DNA of 64,000 nt, taken from assembly GCA_021018815.1 (NCBI GenBank), contig JAITYX010000008.1, forward strand, positions 7,810,001 through 7,874,000, given 5' to 3'. Both the position numbers and the translations under genes were made by a program. Source of the stretch: Talinum fruticosum. Its lineage: Eukaryota > Streptophyta > Magnoliopsida > Caryophyllales > Talinaceae. Position 1 is the first letter of the stretch. Each line of letters starts with the position of its first letter. Positions 35,601-46,597 of this stretch are shown here, one piece after another. The notes beneath the pieces are model-generated. The model did not search any database. It had not been told where the DNA came from and saw nothing but the letters and a program-made list of their open reading frames with translations.

Positions 35601-38600
35601 TTTCAGTGAGGCCCTGCCAAGTAAGTGGCTATGGAGGTTCATGAATGAGAACGATGAGCTCTGGAGGAAGCTCATTAATGTGAAGTACAATGTGGGGGCT
35701 AAGGTTGAATCCATGGAGTCAATCTATGGAGGCGCTTTCGTAAAGAGTTGGGTTAATTCTATCATTATATGTCTTATGACTTTGGAGATGGTTAATGTGC
35801 TAGATTGACAATGGTGATTCTTCTTGTGTGTGTCCGTGCATGCATGTGACCTTTACAGGCTTGAAAGCATATAGGAGATTTCCACTTCTAGTTATTATGG
35901 GTGGACTTCTTGACTCCTGCATTTGATCTATTGTTTTTGCTCGTGATGCCGTCTTGGACATTAGTTGCATTACTAGGCACGATTATACGCTTCTAGTGAC
36001 CTTCACTTTGGAGCTTTTGGTCTTCCCCTTTAACTTTAGTGAAAAGGATACTTCTTTTTCCGGTGAAACCATTCTCCTTTGATTGGGAAGCAACATAGTG
36101 CAAATTCGGACATGTGATAATTTGCAAGGGCGAGATTATCTTAGTTAATTGGCATTTTATTTGCAAAGGGGATTTGAAGTTCGTTCATCTCTAGAATTCT
36201 CAATAGATTGTGTTTTTCGTCTTGCAAAGTCTATTAGACACATATGTCAACTTGGGAGGCCTCCTTCACAAGTGAAGTTACAAAAGGTTATTACGATTAT
36301 TCTTCGTGCCCTTTTATTGGAATATTCAGAGGGAGAAACAAGAGTCTTCAATGGTGGGAGACATCCCTTGAGCACATTAATTATGATTGGCCAAAGACAC
36401 TGTTTTGGAACAAGGAGGATATTTGTTCTTCTTTGTACATGAGCCAATTTTGTTGATGAAATTTTTGGGGATGTTAAAAAGAATAACGGAGATGTAATTT
36501 AATTCTTTGTACAAGGCTTTCTTTACATTCACTACTTTTCTTTTCTTATAGTAGAATTACCTTTGGGGGAGGGGAGGAGAGAAAGCCTTTCTCGTTTGGT
36601 GAGATAAGACTGAAATTACTTCACATGCCTCTGCTTTTCATCAGGATTCACAGTGACTGATCATGGTTGTTGTTGCTTTCTGTAACGGCTTTGTCCCACG
36701 ATACTGAATGTTGCTATTGTTAAGCGCTGGACAAAGCAGCATCATATCTCATGTAAGTGTGCTTTTCTTGTGGAACTTCTAAGTTTCACTGTGATCCAGG
36801 ATTTGATTAAGGAAACCTGAATTTTGGTCAAAGTACACATCAAGAGAACTTTAACGTTATTAAGCTAAGAAACCTATGTATTTGATCATAGACCCACTGC
36901 CTTATTTAATGTTAGGGAATATTGCAAATCATCCAATAACATGCATTTAGGATGTATGAAGAAAAGGAAGAATGAGAGGAGCCCTGACCTGCCTTACGTT
37001 TGAGTGCCAGGACTTCTTGACAGAAAATATCTCATCAGTTTAATAACGAGTGATATATTTAGTTGGCTATTAGTTGGTTGTTGCCTTGTGTGTCTGTCAA
37101 GACATGGTAGTTGCTGACTAGGATACTTACCTACCTAGAACATAAAGGTAGATGTCCTGCAATATTAGTAGGAAGTTCAATGTTTTTACTGCTACTGTCA
37201 TGGCATTTTGAGTGGCTTGCTACTCTTGACAGTCACTTATCACTACAGCTGGTAACTTAGGTTTCAATATTGTCAATAGTTTGGGGTTCGTGTAAAATGG
37301 GATCATTGAATGACTTTTATGCGACCAGGAGCTCAATGGCTCCGTGATCATATGCCAACTGCATTCTAGTTTGCCAAGGCTTGAGCCTTGGTAGCAATTT
37401 TCCCTTTTGGGAGAACTTGTTTGGTCCCCGATCTTGACCCCAAAAGGTTCCCCTGCAGCCTCATGTTCTGTGTTTCAAGCGCTTCCTGAGGTTTATATTC
37501 AGTAATCCGTGCCTGCTAAATTTTTCTTGGACAAATGGCTGGCACCTGGCAGAATTGTGATGCAGTAAGATATTGACAACAAAAGACAATAATGGTGGAT
37601 GCTGTAGAATGTGGGAATATTGGATTTTCCTCAGAATTGATACGCAAAACTTAGCTAGTTGGGTTATTTTCATTTACAGTTGGATTAGAATGACCTTTTA
37701 CCTTGTAATTCTTATGTTGGATTGGCATCAGCCTCTATCGTGATTACTGAAAATAATTGTAATGGGTTAGCAATAGTTCTTAGATGGGCTTCATCTTCAA
37801 ATAGATTACCCTATTTAAAAGGATTTGTGGTTTTGCTGTAGCATAAATGTACTGAACGCTGGTGAAACTATCCAGGTTCCTATCAATCTATCATAGATCA
37901 CCTACTTCGTAGAAGCCCTCATTGGATTTTCTCCGTTCATAATGGACTCCACCATGAGAGATCATCAAAATTGAGCACACAATCTTTCCTTCCATTTCAA
38001 CCCCCCTCTCTCTCTCCCTCTCAACGGAAGTTAGATTTTTGGGTTTTTTTGGGGGGAGCGCTGTCAACCAATCACTGATGCTGGGACAGCTATGTATCTC
38101 CAGTACTACCTTTTCACTTATGTATGGCAAAGCTTTCTTGGTATTTCACTAATTAGATAAATAGATTATTATTTCACAAATAGCTTCTTTGTTTTATCCA
38201 AAATATGGCTTCATATGTTAGAATTTTCCTGGACACTGCTTTGGTTAGAAAACAATCAGGATTTATTGTTTTGTAATACAAAATATACAGAAAAAAAGGG
38301 ATGCATAGGATAGAAATGCTTGATTTTCTTTTACCAGGATTTAATTTTTCTGATTTCATTGTCGTTTCAGGATCTATACCGAGATGTATTAAAGAACGAT
38401 GATGATGGTCCTCCTATCATGTCCGGCCCTGCTGCCAACTTCTTTGCAGGAGCCGCAGCTGGTTGTACAACACTCATAATTGTTTACCCTCTTGACATTG
38501 CTCACACCCGGCTCGCTGCAGACTTAGGAAGAGCTGATGCCCGGCAATTCCGGGGCATATGCCACTTCTTGACCACCATATGTCGGGCCGAAGGGCTCCG

Positions 38601-39000
38601 TGGGCTTTATCGGGGACTTCCTGCCTCTTTACACGGAATGGTTGTGCATCGGGGCCTCTACTTTGGAGGTTTTGATACAATCAAAGACTTGCTCACGAAA
38701 GAAGCCGACCTAGAGATTGCCTTGTGGAAACGATGGTTGGCAGCACAAGTGGTCACCACCTCGGCCGGGTTGCTGTCGTACCCATTTGACACCGTTCGGA
38801 GGCGGATGATGATGCAGTCGGGGCTAAAGCAGCGAATGTACAAAAATACCCTCGACTGCTGGAGGACGATCTACAAGACAGAGGGTTTTACTTCTTTCTA
38901 TCGAGGGGCAGTTTCGAACATGTTTAGGAGTACAGGTGCCGCCGCCATTCTCGTTTTGTACGATGAGGTCAAGAAGTTCATGTATCGAAACAAGACTTGA
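29612..39000 (+). CDS. PM-ANT1: Plasma-membrane ADP/ATP carrier-like protein (PM-ANT1 type), two exons, one-base deficit
   Basis: Mitochondrial carrier family protein that exchanges or exports adenine nucleotides; the Arabidopsis relative sits in the plasma membrane and exports ATP. Exon 1 is 29612-29973 (AAG|gtagct), exon 2 is 38371-39000 (tttcag|GATC). Three carrier repeats are visible with signature motifs PIERAK, PLDIAHTR and PFDTVRRR. The last continues RRRMMM, the hallmark of ADP/ATP carriers. Corrected length is 330 residues with a ~40-residue hydrophilic N-terminus and the conserved FQRDLMAGAVMGG. The G-run at 29746-29750 has 5 bases where 6 are needed: the upstream frame ends AVMG and the family sequence LVHTIVAPIERAKLLLQTQE continues one frame over. 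As written the protein would break near residue 46. Start chosen at MVEDERGE, the first ATG of the upstream frame after the leader; a later one is possible. Confidence 0.9.
33573..34152. mobile_element. TIR element in the carrier intron
   Basis: Ends are inverted: ctagttaaaaaagcgggcc at 33574-33592 against gagctttttaaactaag at 34134-34150. The word gatagt lies on both outer sides (33568-33573, 34153-34158), a possible target duplication remnant. Internally, gcctagggcgcacctaggc- and gccccttgcaggg-type words and a poly-T tract. No transposase frame; a non-autonomous DNA element is likely. Confidence 0.6.
35220..35760 (+). mobile_element. LINE (L1-type) reverse transcriptase remnant
   Basis: Frame around 35240-35370 reads IPTLFLSLIVIPCSMAQKLE followed by AIQRSFLRDIYG, the conserved tail of plant L1 reverse transcriptases (family pattern IPTYFLSLF..P..VA..LE.IQR.FLW). 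After a degraded gap, 35613-35760 reads SKWLWRFMNENDELWRKLIN, the next conserved block. Frames are interrupted, so it is a dead fragment, same strand as the host gene. Confidence 0.8.
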
Positions 39001-41122
39001 CATTTTTCTTTTCTTTTTGGGCCCGAGTTTTTAGCAATTCATCACGACACAAATTACAGTAGTGTGTTGATTGATGATAGATTGAAATACATGCAGATCA
39101 AGCATTCATCTGCCATTGTTGCCTACCTGCGGGGCATGATACCTTATACACTGATTTTTCAGCTGACAAATAAGAGATACAGAGGTGAATTGCCTTCTTT
39201 CTGTACATTTCTGTAGACATTCATCTACCAGATGTTGTATCTTTTTTTTAAATATTTTCCCTTGTAATGAAATTCAGGCATAGAGCTTGTACTGAAAATG
39301 GAGCTGTGCAAATCTCCCTGAATGTTGTTTCATAAAAAATAAATAAAAACTACTTGTACAGTGATATTGTTTTTATCCATTGCTTCCTAACCACATTAAA
39401 AAAGTTTCTATTCCCCCTATGTAGAATTATACTCATCTCTTTTCAATTCGATTCAAGCTTGGTCAAATTATCGTAAAACCCAACAAATTCAAAATTTACT
39501 TGAAGGAAAATATCAGTTAGTTCAACTAATAAAACTCTCAATATCACGACAAAGTTCTGATTAATATCCCCTCTTGTGGACTCATTCACCTTCCTGTTTT
39601 CCCTTCCTCATGTTTAGAAAGATAAATATCCCAACTTGGTGGGAAAAGAGCAAAAAGTAGACCTCACAATGAGTACTTTGAATTGAATGATATATGCAGG
39701 ATCTCCAATGTGATGTCATATGATTCTTTAATAGTTTTAGTCTCCCCCTCCCCCAAGCTGCACTATACTTGGTCAAAAAGTTTGGGGCTTTTACTCCCCC
39801 AAAGAAAAAAAAAGGAAAAAAAAAGAGGAGAGGGTTGAAAACATTGGCAGCTACCCCTTGATAAGCTTCTAGGCAGATGGACTTATGAGACTTATAGAGG
39901 GGCAGGGGACTTAATTATTGATGTATTACCATCTGGGGAAGGTGTCAACTATGACAACAATGGTGGGGATATATATAACTACCAAAATTGAGATCATCAT
40001 GTGGTTGTACATAATTAACACCATGCTCTCATTTGGAGTTGTTGAATTAAGATTACACCAAAATATGTGGTATTGGGGTATCTTTGAACCCAAACAAATA
40101 TAGATATTTTTTTCGCTAACTTTTAAAAAATATGCGCTCTTTATTCACTTGACGTATATTTTTAAGAGTATATTGTGAGTTCAATCACATACCATCACTA
40201 TAAGATTCAAAGTACTAACGATTTCAGAAATATGCTCTGATAGTTAAAAGAATTGATGTGTACATCCTATTTTAAAAGTTTATTATACCTTTTACGTTTA
40301 AATATAATATGATAGGTCACGAGTGACACATATCTAGATGCACAAAGAAGGTGGGGGAAAATATTCTAAGCTAAGTGGGAAAAACCAAAGTATCTAATGA
40401 CCTCACAACCAAAGAGCAAATCAAAAGAAAAGATATGTATAAGCAATATAAGAAGAACTAAAGAGGCTTTTCATAGAACCTTGGAGTTAGATAGATGATG
40501 ATGCAAAGGGAAAAGTATTAAACCAAACCTTGGCAATTAGGAAACCACTCTCCCTAGTGGGGCACATAATTTAGGATTTTTTAAATGTCATTTTTCTCAT
40601 TTGAAAATAAATAATCAAATAATCAAAAATATATTTATTTTTGTAAAGATTCAAAAATAGATTCTTTTAGGTTGCTTAAGATTCTAAAAGGTGGGTCCAT
40701 TATTATTATTATTTTTTTGCAAGTGCCCTTGCATGACATATAAAGTGTGACACATAGAAAAGTATAGTGATATGTATTGTTGATATAATATTATGTATGT
40801 TGGGTGGGATGTGGACCTAACAATGGGGGTGGTTGTTATTGGGTGTTTTGATAATCATGGTGTCATCACTTAACCACCAAGTTGTTCATTTCAAAAAAAA
40901 AAAAAAAAGAGAATTGAAGAAGATGGGTGAGTGTGGGGCTAATTAGTCCATTTATGGCCCCTCTCATTTCCCATCATTTTTTCCTTAAATAGGGAACTCA
41001 ACTTTTGAGGTGTGTGGAGACCAAATTTACATGACTTTTGGCTACATTTGGATCTTGCAATTTGCCTAAGCCTATCACAACATTTTTCCATAATTTCAAC
41101 CTTTTTGTCATAGAACTAGGTA

Positions 41123-41131
41123 GTAATAATA

Positions 41132-41209
<78 letters not shown>
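41123..41209. repeat. Inverted (AAT)n/(ATT)n microsatellite
   Basis: A run of aat triplets switches at about 41168 to a run of att triplets, so the two halves are complementary and could fold into a long hairpin. Confidence 0.9.
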
Positions 41210-41210
<1 letters not shown>

Positions 41211-42119
41211 GTGAAAATATTAGCTATTTTAACTGAAGTATTTTTCAAAGTAAATTATAGTTGATATATAGTTTCAAATTTTTTTGACCTTATGTAACTC
41301 TTTATTTACCAAAATAAAGATAAGATATTAATAACTCGTCATAACTCAAAACTAGTATAAGAGATGGCTGTTATTTAATCTTACTATTTTTTTTTTTTAT
41401 CAACAACTTATTTAATCTTACTATTGGCAAACCAAAAGTTGTCTAAAAAATGCTTATATAATAGTCAAAACTTGAAAATGCTAAGGAAACAAGAGAAAAA
41501 AAAATCCAATTATGTAATAAAGTTTCATACTTACGACAAAAATACAATCAAAACTTTAGATTTTATGCAGATTCTAAAAGATATGAAAATCACACCTTAA
41601 TTAATGAGCATTCTGAATAACTTAAAACGATGTATACAACTCGTATCCCGACATAATTGACCAGACTTATCGAGACACCAGGGTCACATTATAAAAAAAA
41701 CCATAATGGGATGCTCCTTTGAATGATAATTGATAGGCAACCTCTTGGATTGAAGTGTGGGTTAGACCCACAAGAGATGCAAGTTGCACAACAAAGATAG
41801 TAAATATGAATGAATTGAGTATGAATTGGTGTCCAAATTGAAGTGCTTGGTGGTGTAGCCACATAATTACTCACTATATATATTCCTCAAATTATTTGTT
41901 TCATACCATGGTGACAAATTTCTTCTTGTCCCTTCATCTACTAAAGTAATTTTCTAGCATTTTTAAATCTAAATTAAAAGATCCATATTCCATATTGCTC
42001 CTTTTTAAGAATCTTTCTTTGTGCATGCCCACCAATTTTTTTATTTATTGGTAGGTCCTCCAACTATTTTTTCAGACTTTAATTCCTTTCATGTGTAATT
42101 ACAGTGCCAACACATGGTG

Positions 42120-42123
<4 letters not shown>

Positions 42124-42189
<66 letters not shown>
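42124..42189. repeat. (AT)n microsatellite
   Basis: Uninterrupted AT dinucleotides over about 66 bases. Confidence 0.95.
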
Positions 42190-42192
<3 letters not shown>

Positions 42193-43539
42193 TTATATTC
42201 ATTATGTAAGTATTACCTCAAACTTATATGAAAATTATTTATTTATTTAATCATATAGTAGGGTACTTTGGCAAAACAATTGAAAATAACCAATTATTTT
42301 TCCTGTTATGATGATTTGGACAATATTATAGAGTACAATAATGTAGCACTTCTGTAATAGATTATTTTTAGACAAGTCTATAGAATAAATACTTTTTAAC
42401 TTGTCTAATTTAATTTGACTCAGTATATCGAAGTCCAATTGAGTTGGATTGGACGAGTTAAGTGACATGATTGTTTGTGCTTTGAACTCAATATATTATA
42501 AATGTAGCCTAATTCAACTTTTTAAACATTTTGATCAAACCATTTCGAAATATCTAATCATATGGAGTTTAGGTTTTGTTGGACTGGTAAGGTTAGTTAA
42601 GAGACTAATTTAGACCTACTTATAGCTTAAACTTGTGAAGTTGGACTTCCTTCCTAATGTCTAAAACTTGATCTTGCATGAAATGAATTAATTCATTTAA
42701 TTGCATTTCACGATGTGCATTTGATCTTTACCTCTTCTGGGTTGCCATGACATGTGTTTTTTGTCAGTAAGGTCATGTTCTATTTAGTTTCAACTTTCGG
42801 GAGTATACCTCCTTACAAGTTCTTACAACTTTTCATAACTAACTTTATAACTATTTTACATCCGCTTATATCTCTTACGAGTTAAATGGAACAGGGTCTA
42901 AGCCAAATCGTTATGAGTAAAGTCTTCCTAAATTTGATAATCATCATATGAAACTACCTCAATCGAAAATCTAACCATATTGTTATAAACATTGATTCAT
43001 TTATACAGTTTCGTTTACGCGGAGTCTAAGTAGATCAAATACGCATAGCCTTACCTCTTTAAACATCTCTACCTACCTTTAGAGATATGAGTATTCATGA
43101 AAACCACTAATACTCCCAAAAGAAAAAAATAATGATTCATTGAAGTTAAGATCTAAAAAGAGCGTAGGAAAGAGAGAGAATGGGGAATGTGTGTATGATT
43201 ATATATTACGTAAGGAACTTGATCATCCATCGCTCATGATTCATAAAAATGAAAAAGTCACACTGATTGAGCATACAAATTCAGTGTCCAGAAAACAACT
43301 TGGAATAAATTATATATTAATGCATGATTAATTAAACCCTAAACAAAGGGGGTTAGTTTTGGTTCGATGAGGCTCACATGATTCGAGTTACCAAATAACC
43401 TAAAACCTATGCAAGTCAACCTCAAACAAGATACTCTCTCTCTCTCTCTCTCATCTTACCAAGTACTCGTCCTTATTCCAATACATTATATCATCATCTC
43501 TTTACACGTTTATGGGGAAAGAGACATTTTGTACTTCAT

Positions 43540-43540
43540 C

Positions 43541-43586
<46 letters not shown>
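43540..43586. repeat. (TTA)n microsatellite
   Basis: Uninterrupted att/tta triplets. Confidence 0.95.
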
Positions 43587-43587
<1 letters not shown>

Positions 43588-45916
43588 CCAAGTCATTTAT
43601 TATCTCTTAATTTCACTTTGAACTACTATTATATCGTAACAAGTAGAATTTTTTTAACATAAGATTTGATTTTAAAACATATTATATGAGAAATTATTTG
43701 AATATAGAATATTAGATGAGAAAATTGTAAAGTTTGAGTAATTCCAAGCACTTCTTGAATTGAATATAATGTATCATATCTGTTTAACTTTATATGAAAA
43801 ACATAATCTGTTTATATTTTATGTTTGTTTATGTTCGTTTGTTTCTTATGCTCATTTCTGTTCCTTTATGTTCGTTTCTACTCTTTTATATTCGTTTATT
43901 TTCGTTTCGTTTGTATGCGTTTTGTATGTAAGTTTAAATGGGTCCGAAATTAACTGCAAAATAAAAATTTATATAGAGCGAATAAACTCGACTAAAAATT
44001 CAAAAATCTTGGCTTACAAAAACCTCGGGTTTGAACTTATATCTTACATACAAGCCAAGATGAGCATAGTAAAGTTGGTAGTGGTGAACTATTTTACTTA
44101 CTATAGAGTGAATAACCACTACTCAATTGTTAAATTTTAGTGGTTATTAAACTACGTACACCAAGGATTAATGAATAGACATCATATGTTACATGCATTT
44201 TTTAATTTTGTTTTTCTATCATCATCATTATATATAAAAGTTAGAATAAGTCTTTTTGCGTGCAAGCAATGTATGTAAGGATAAGATCGTATACATTTGA
44301 TTCCCTTTAAACCCACAAAAAGCGTGATTCAAAATAAAAATTGTTATTATATTGTTTATCATGATATATAAAAGTTATTAAAAGTAAATGTCATGTGAAT
44401 GGGTTAATAATATTCATAATGTGTTAACATGTTAGATTAAAATAGGATATAAATTCTTTCATTTATCATTGAAATTTTTTTTAAAGGATGACTTAAAACA
44501 CAATACCAAAAGCATTTGCTTATTATGTATAAAATATCAACCACAGCATTTTGAGTTATTCGAACACTAATTACAATGATAAAAGCTACTTAAAAACCAG
44601 CGCAACATACGCATCTGTTTTTTTATGGAAAAATACACACACATACATATATATATATATCCGTATAATGTGCATATGTATATGTATAGATATAATAAAT
44701 CTCTTTAATATTAGACATTTAATATTTCAATCCAAATTTGCTCACATTAATTTCGTGCATACTATCATAGGTAAAATGATTTTTATTTTTATATTTTTTG
44801 GGAGTGAATTCCTCACTCGGTGAACTTGTATCTGGTATATGATCAAAAAATTTATTCTATTAGACTCATAAAGGTAAAATGATGTGGGGGATATTCCATT
44901 ATTTATGTGGTATGGCCAGTTTTGTCATGACACATGATTCCCATCAAGAGTGGAAAAATAATATGAAAAACACAAAAAAAAAAAAAAAATTGAAATCATT
45001 ATGCAACAAAATCAATAATTTTGGATTGTCTACTTCTGGAATATAATAGAGTACAACCACCATGTCTCCATGAATCTGATCTAACCCCTCATATTTTCTT
45101 CTTTTTATGCAATTAAATTTATTCATTTTCACACGAAATATGTGAGAATATTCATTACAAGATGGGAATCTATCACACATACACAGTCAAAATCGACAAT
45201 GACTTAAACAATATGCAGCTATAGTTGTAAATTAATAGAATAGGTGAAACTAAAATAATTCACATTTATTTTAACACGAGCAGGTAATTCACGAGGTTGT
45301 TTTCCTTTTTAGAAATTTATCATCGATCATGTATAATTTATGAAAAAAATTAAAAAAATATGGAGAATCGATAATAAAACCCTAATCCCAACGAGATTTT
45401 AAATTTAAGACGAGTTCTTAAAATATAGATTCTACATGAGACGAATGATTCCATATAATATGAGTTGATTAATGATACCTTCATAGGAAAAGGAAAGGAA
45501 TAATAATACTCCTAACAATTTTGGCATGGATGCAAATTGCAAAAAGAAAATTGGAAATTAGGAGATCCAAAGAAATTGTGCAATAATTCTCCTAATCACA
45601 TGCGGTAGGGCATAGACAAGGTATCGTACGTCCATAAATCATTGCCATTCATCCAACTCGATCGCAGTCTAACCATAAATCATGCACACTTTGTCATTCC
45701 ACTATATACAATCCAATAGAGCACATTCCTTCTTTTTTTTTCCTTCCCTTTTTACCCCCGTCTCCTCTCTAAATTACAGCATCATACCGTGACTCAAATT
45801 ACCATACAAAATTACATGAACCAAAATTCTTATTATTTTTTCCCCTACTACATGGATATCTAAATCATTAGCAATTTAGCTAAATCAATTCTTCATCCAT
45901 TATTATATCAGAAAAT

Positions 45917-46441
45917 TCATTTTCCATAGCATAATGTCTTCATGTCGTACCTCTCTGTATATACGGAGGTAAGATTGTCCATATCTGTATCCGCTACTCG
46001 GGCGAGAGCCAGACGGGATGTTGTTGCTGGGGAGTATTTTCTTGTTGTTGATATTGGAAAGGGGAGAGAGAGGGCCCCGGCATCGACGAGCTTGGGGACG
46101 AGGTGGCCGGAGAGGTGGAGAGCCACGAGGCTTTCGAGGCCGCCAACGCAGTCACCGGCAATAAAGAGGGCGGGGACGGCGGAGGAGGAGTCCTCGGAGG
46201 GGATGGCTGGGATCTCGTGATCGTCGAGGGCGATGACGGTGGGGTGGACGCCGACGGTGTGAAGGAGCTTCTTCATGACGTGGCACATGCAGCAAGATGG
46301 ACGGCTGAAGATCACCACGGGATTCTCCGAAATCAGGCGCTGGATCCTCACCTCGGCCGACTCCGCAACGTCGATCGCTAGCGGCGACGAGTTGGCCGCC
46401 GTCGTGAGCTCTAGCCGCACCGGTTGCTGCACCCCTTGCAT
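45917..46441 (-). CDS. CC-type glutaredoxin (ROXY class) with CCMC site and extended C-terminus
   Basis: Plant-specific glutaredoxin that uses glutathione and commonly regulates TGA bZIP factors in the nucleus and cytosol. Intronless, 174 residues. A variable N-terminus (~30 residues) precedes VQRLISEN-like VRIQRLISENPVVIFSRPSC; the active site is CCMC at about residues 50-53, followed by HVMKKLL. The cis-Pro region is SAVPALFIAG and the glutathione-binding part is GDCVGGLESLVALHLSGHLV. Family members normally end shortly after this with GALWL or GALWV; here the sequence reads GALSL and then runs on about 46 residues (PFPISTTRKYSPATTSRLAL..) to GK-stop. The extension looks like read-through into former 3' untranslated sequence. 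GC content is much higher than the surroundings, usual for this intronless family. Confidence 0.92.
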   Translation of the reverse strand: MQGVQQPVRLELTTAANSSPLAIDVAESAEVRIQRLISENPVVIFSRPSCCMCHVMKKLLHTVGVHPTVIALDDHEIPAIPSEDSSSAVPALFIAGDCVGGLESLVALHLSGHLVPKLVDAGALSLPFPISTTRKYSPATTSRLALARVADTDMDNLTSVYTERYDMKTLCYGK

Positions 46442-46507
46442 TTTTGCTTTTATGGGATTTTTGGTTTGATTTTTGTGGGAGGGTTTTCAGATGAGAGGGT
46501 TTGTTTA

Positions 46508-46525
46508 GAGAGAGAGAGAGAGAGT
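46508..46525. repeat. (GA)n in glutaredoxin leader
   Basis: Reads (CT)n on the transcribed strand, about 70-85 bases upstream of the start codon; CT runs are common in plant 5' leaders. Confidence 0.8.
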
Positions 46526-46588
46526 GTTGATGTCAACGGGGGAGCAAGTGGGGAGGAGGGAGGATGCTAAAGGGTGCGGGAAAGGGGG

Positions 46589-46597
46589 TTATATAAT
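46589..46597 (-). promoter_or_regulatory. Putative TATA box of glutaredoxin
   Basis: ttatataac on the minus strand, about 150 bases upstream of the ATG, followed downstream by the CT-rich leader. Confidence 0.5.

Larger units (their letters stand above)
29974..38370 (+). other. 8.4 kb intron of the carrier gene
   Basis: Bounded by AAG|gtagct and tttcag|GATC. It holds a TIR element (about 33573-34152), a LINE remnant (about 35220-35760), a (GA)n run at 31788-31805 and otherwise unremarkable AT-rich sequence. No independent gene is supported on either strand. Confidence 0.8.
39001..45916. other. Intergenic, carrier gene to glutaredoxin
   Basis: The 3' part of the carrier transcript is probably at 39001-39350 (aataaataaaaac near 39340). 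Beyond it the region is AT-rich with microsatellites (listed) and no supported gene. ORFs at 43409-44140 arise from low-complexity T-rich sequence. Confidence 0.6.

Noticed and set aside
36149..36456. Two overlapping ~70-97-residue frames in the carrier intron
   Set aside because: They lie downstream of the LINE remnant; I could not recognise LINE RNase H or another domain, so I left them out of the LINE call.
43760..44140. 126-residue frame with Phe/Leu/Ser-rich start
   Set aside because: T-rich ttcgttt repeats generate hydrophobic codons; no family pattern.
45942..46469. Plus-strand open frames opposite the glutaredoxin
   Set aside because: Shadows of the GC-rich minus-strand gene, which has the CCMC motif and full family pattern.
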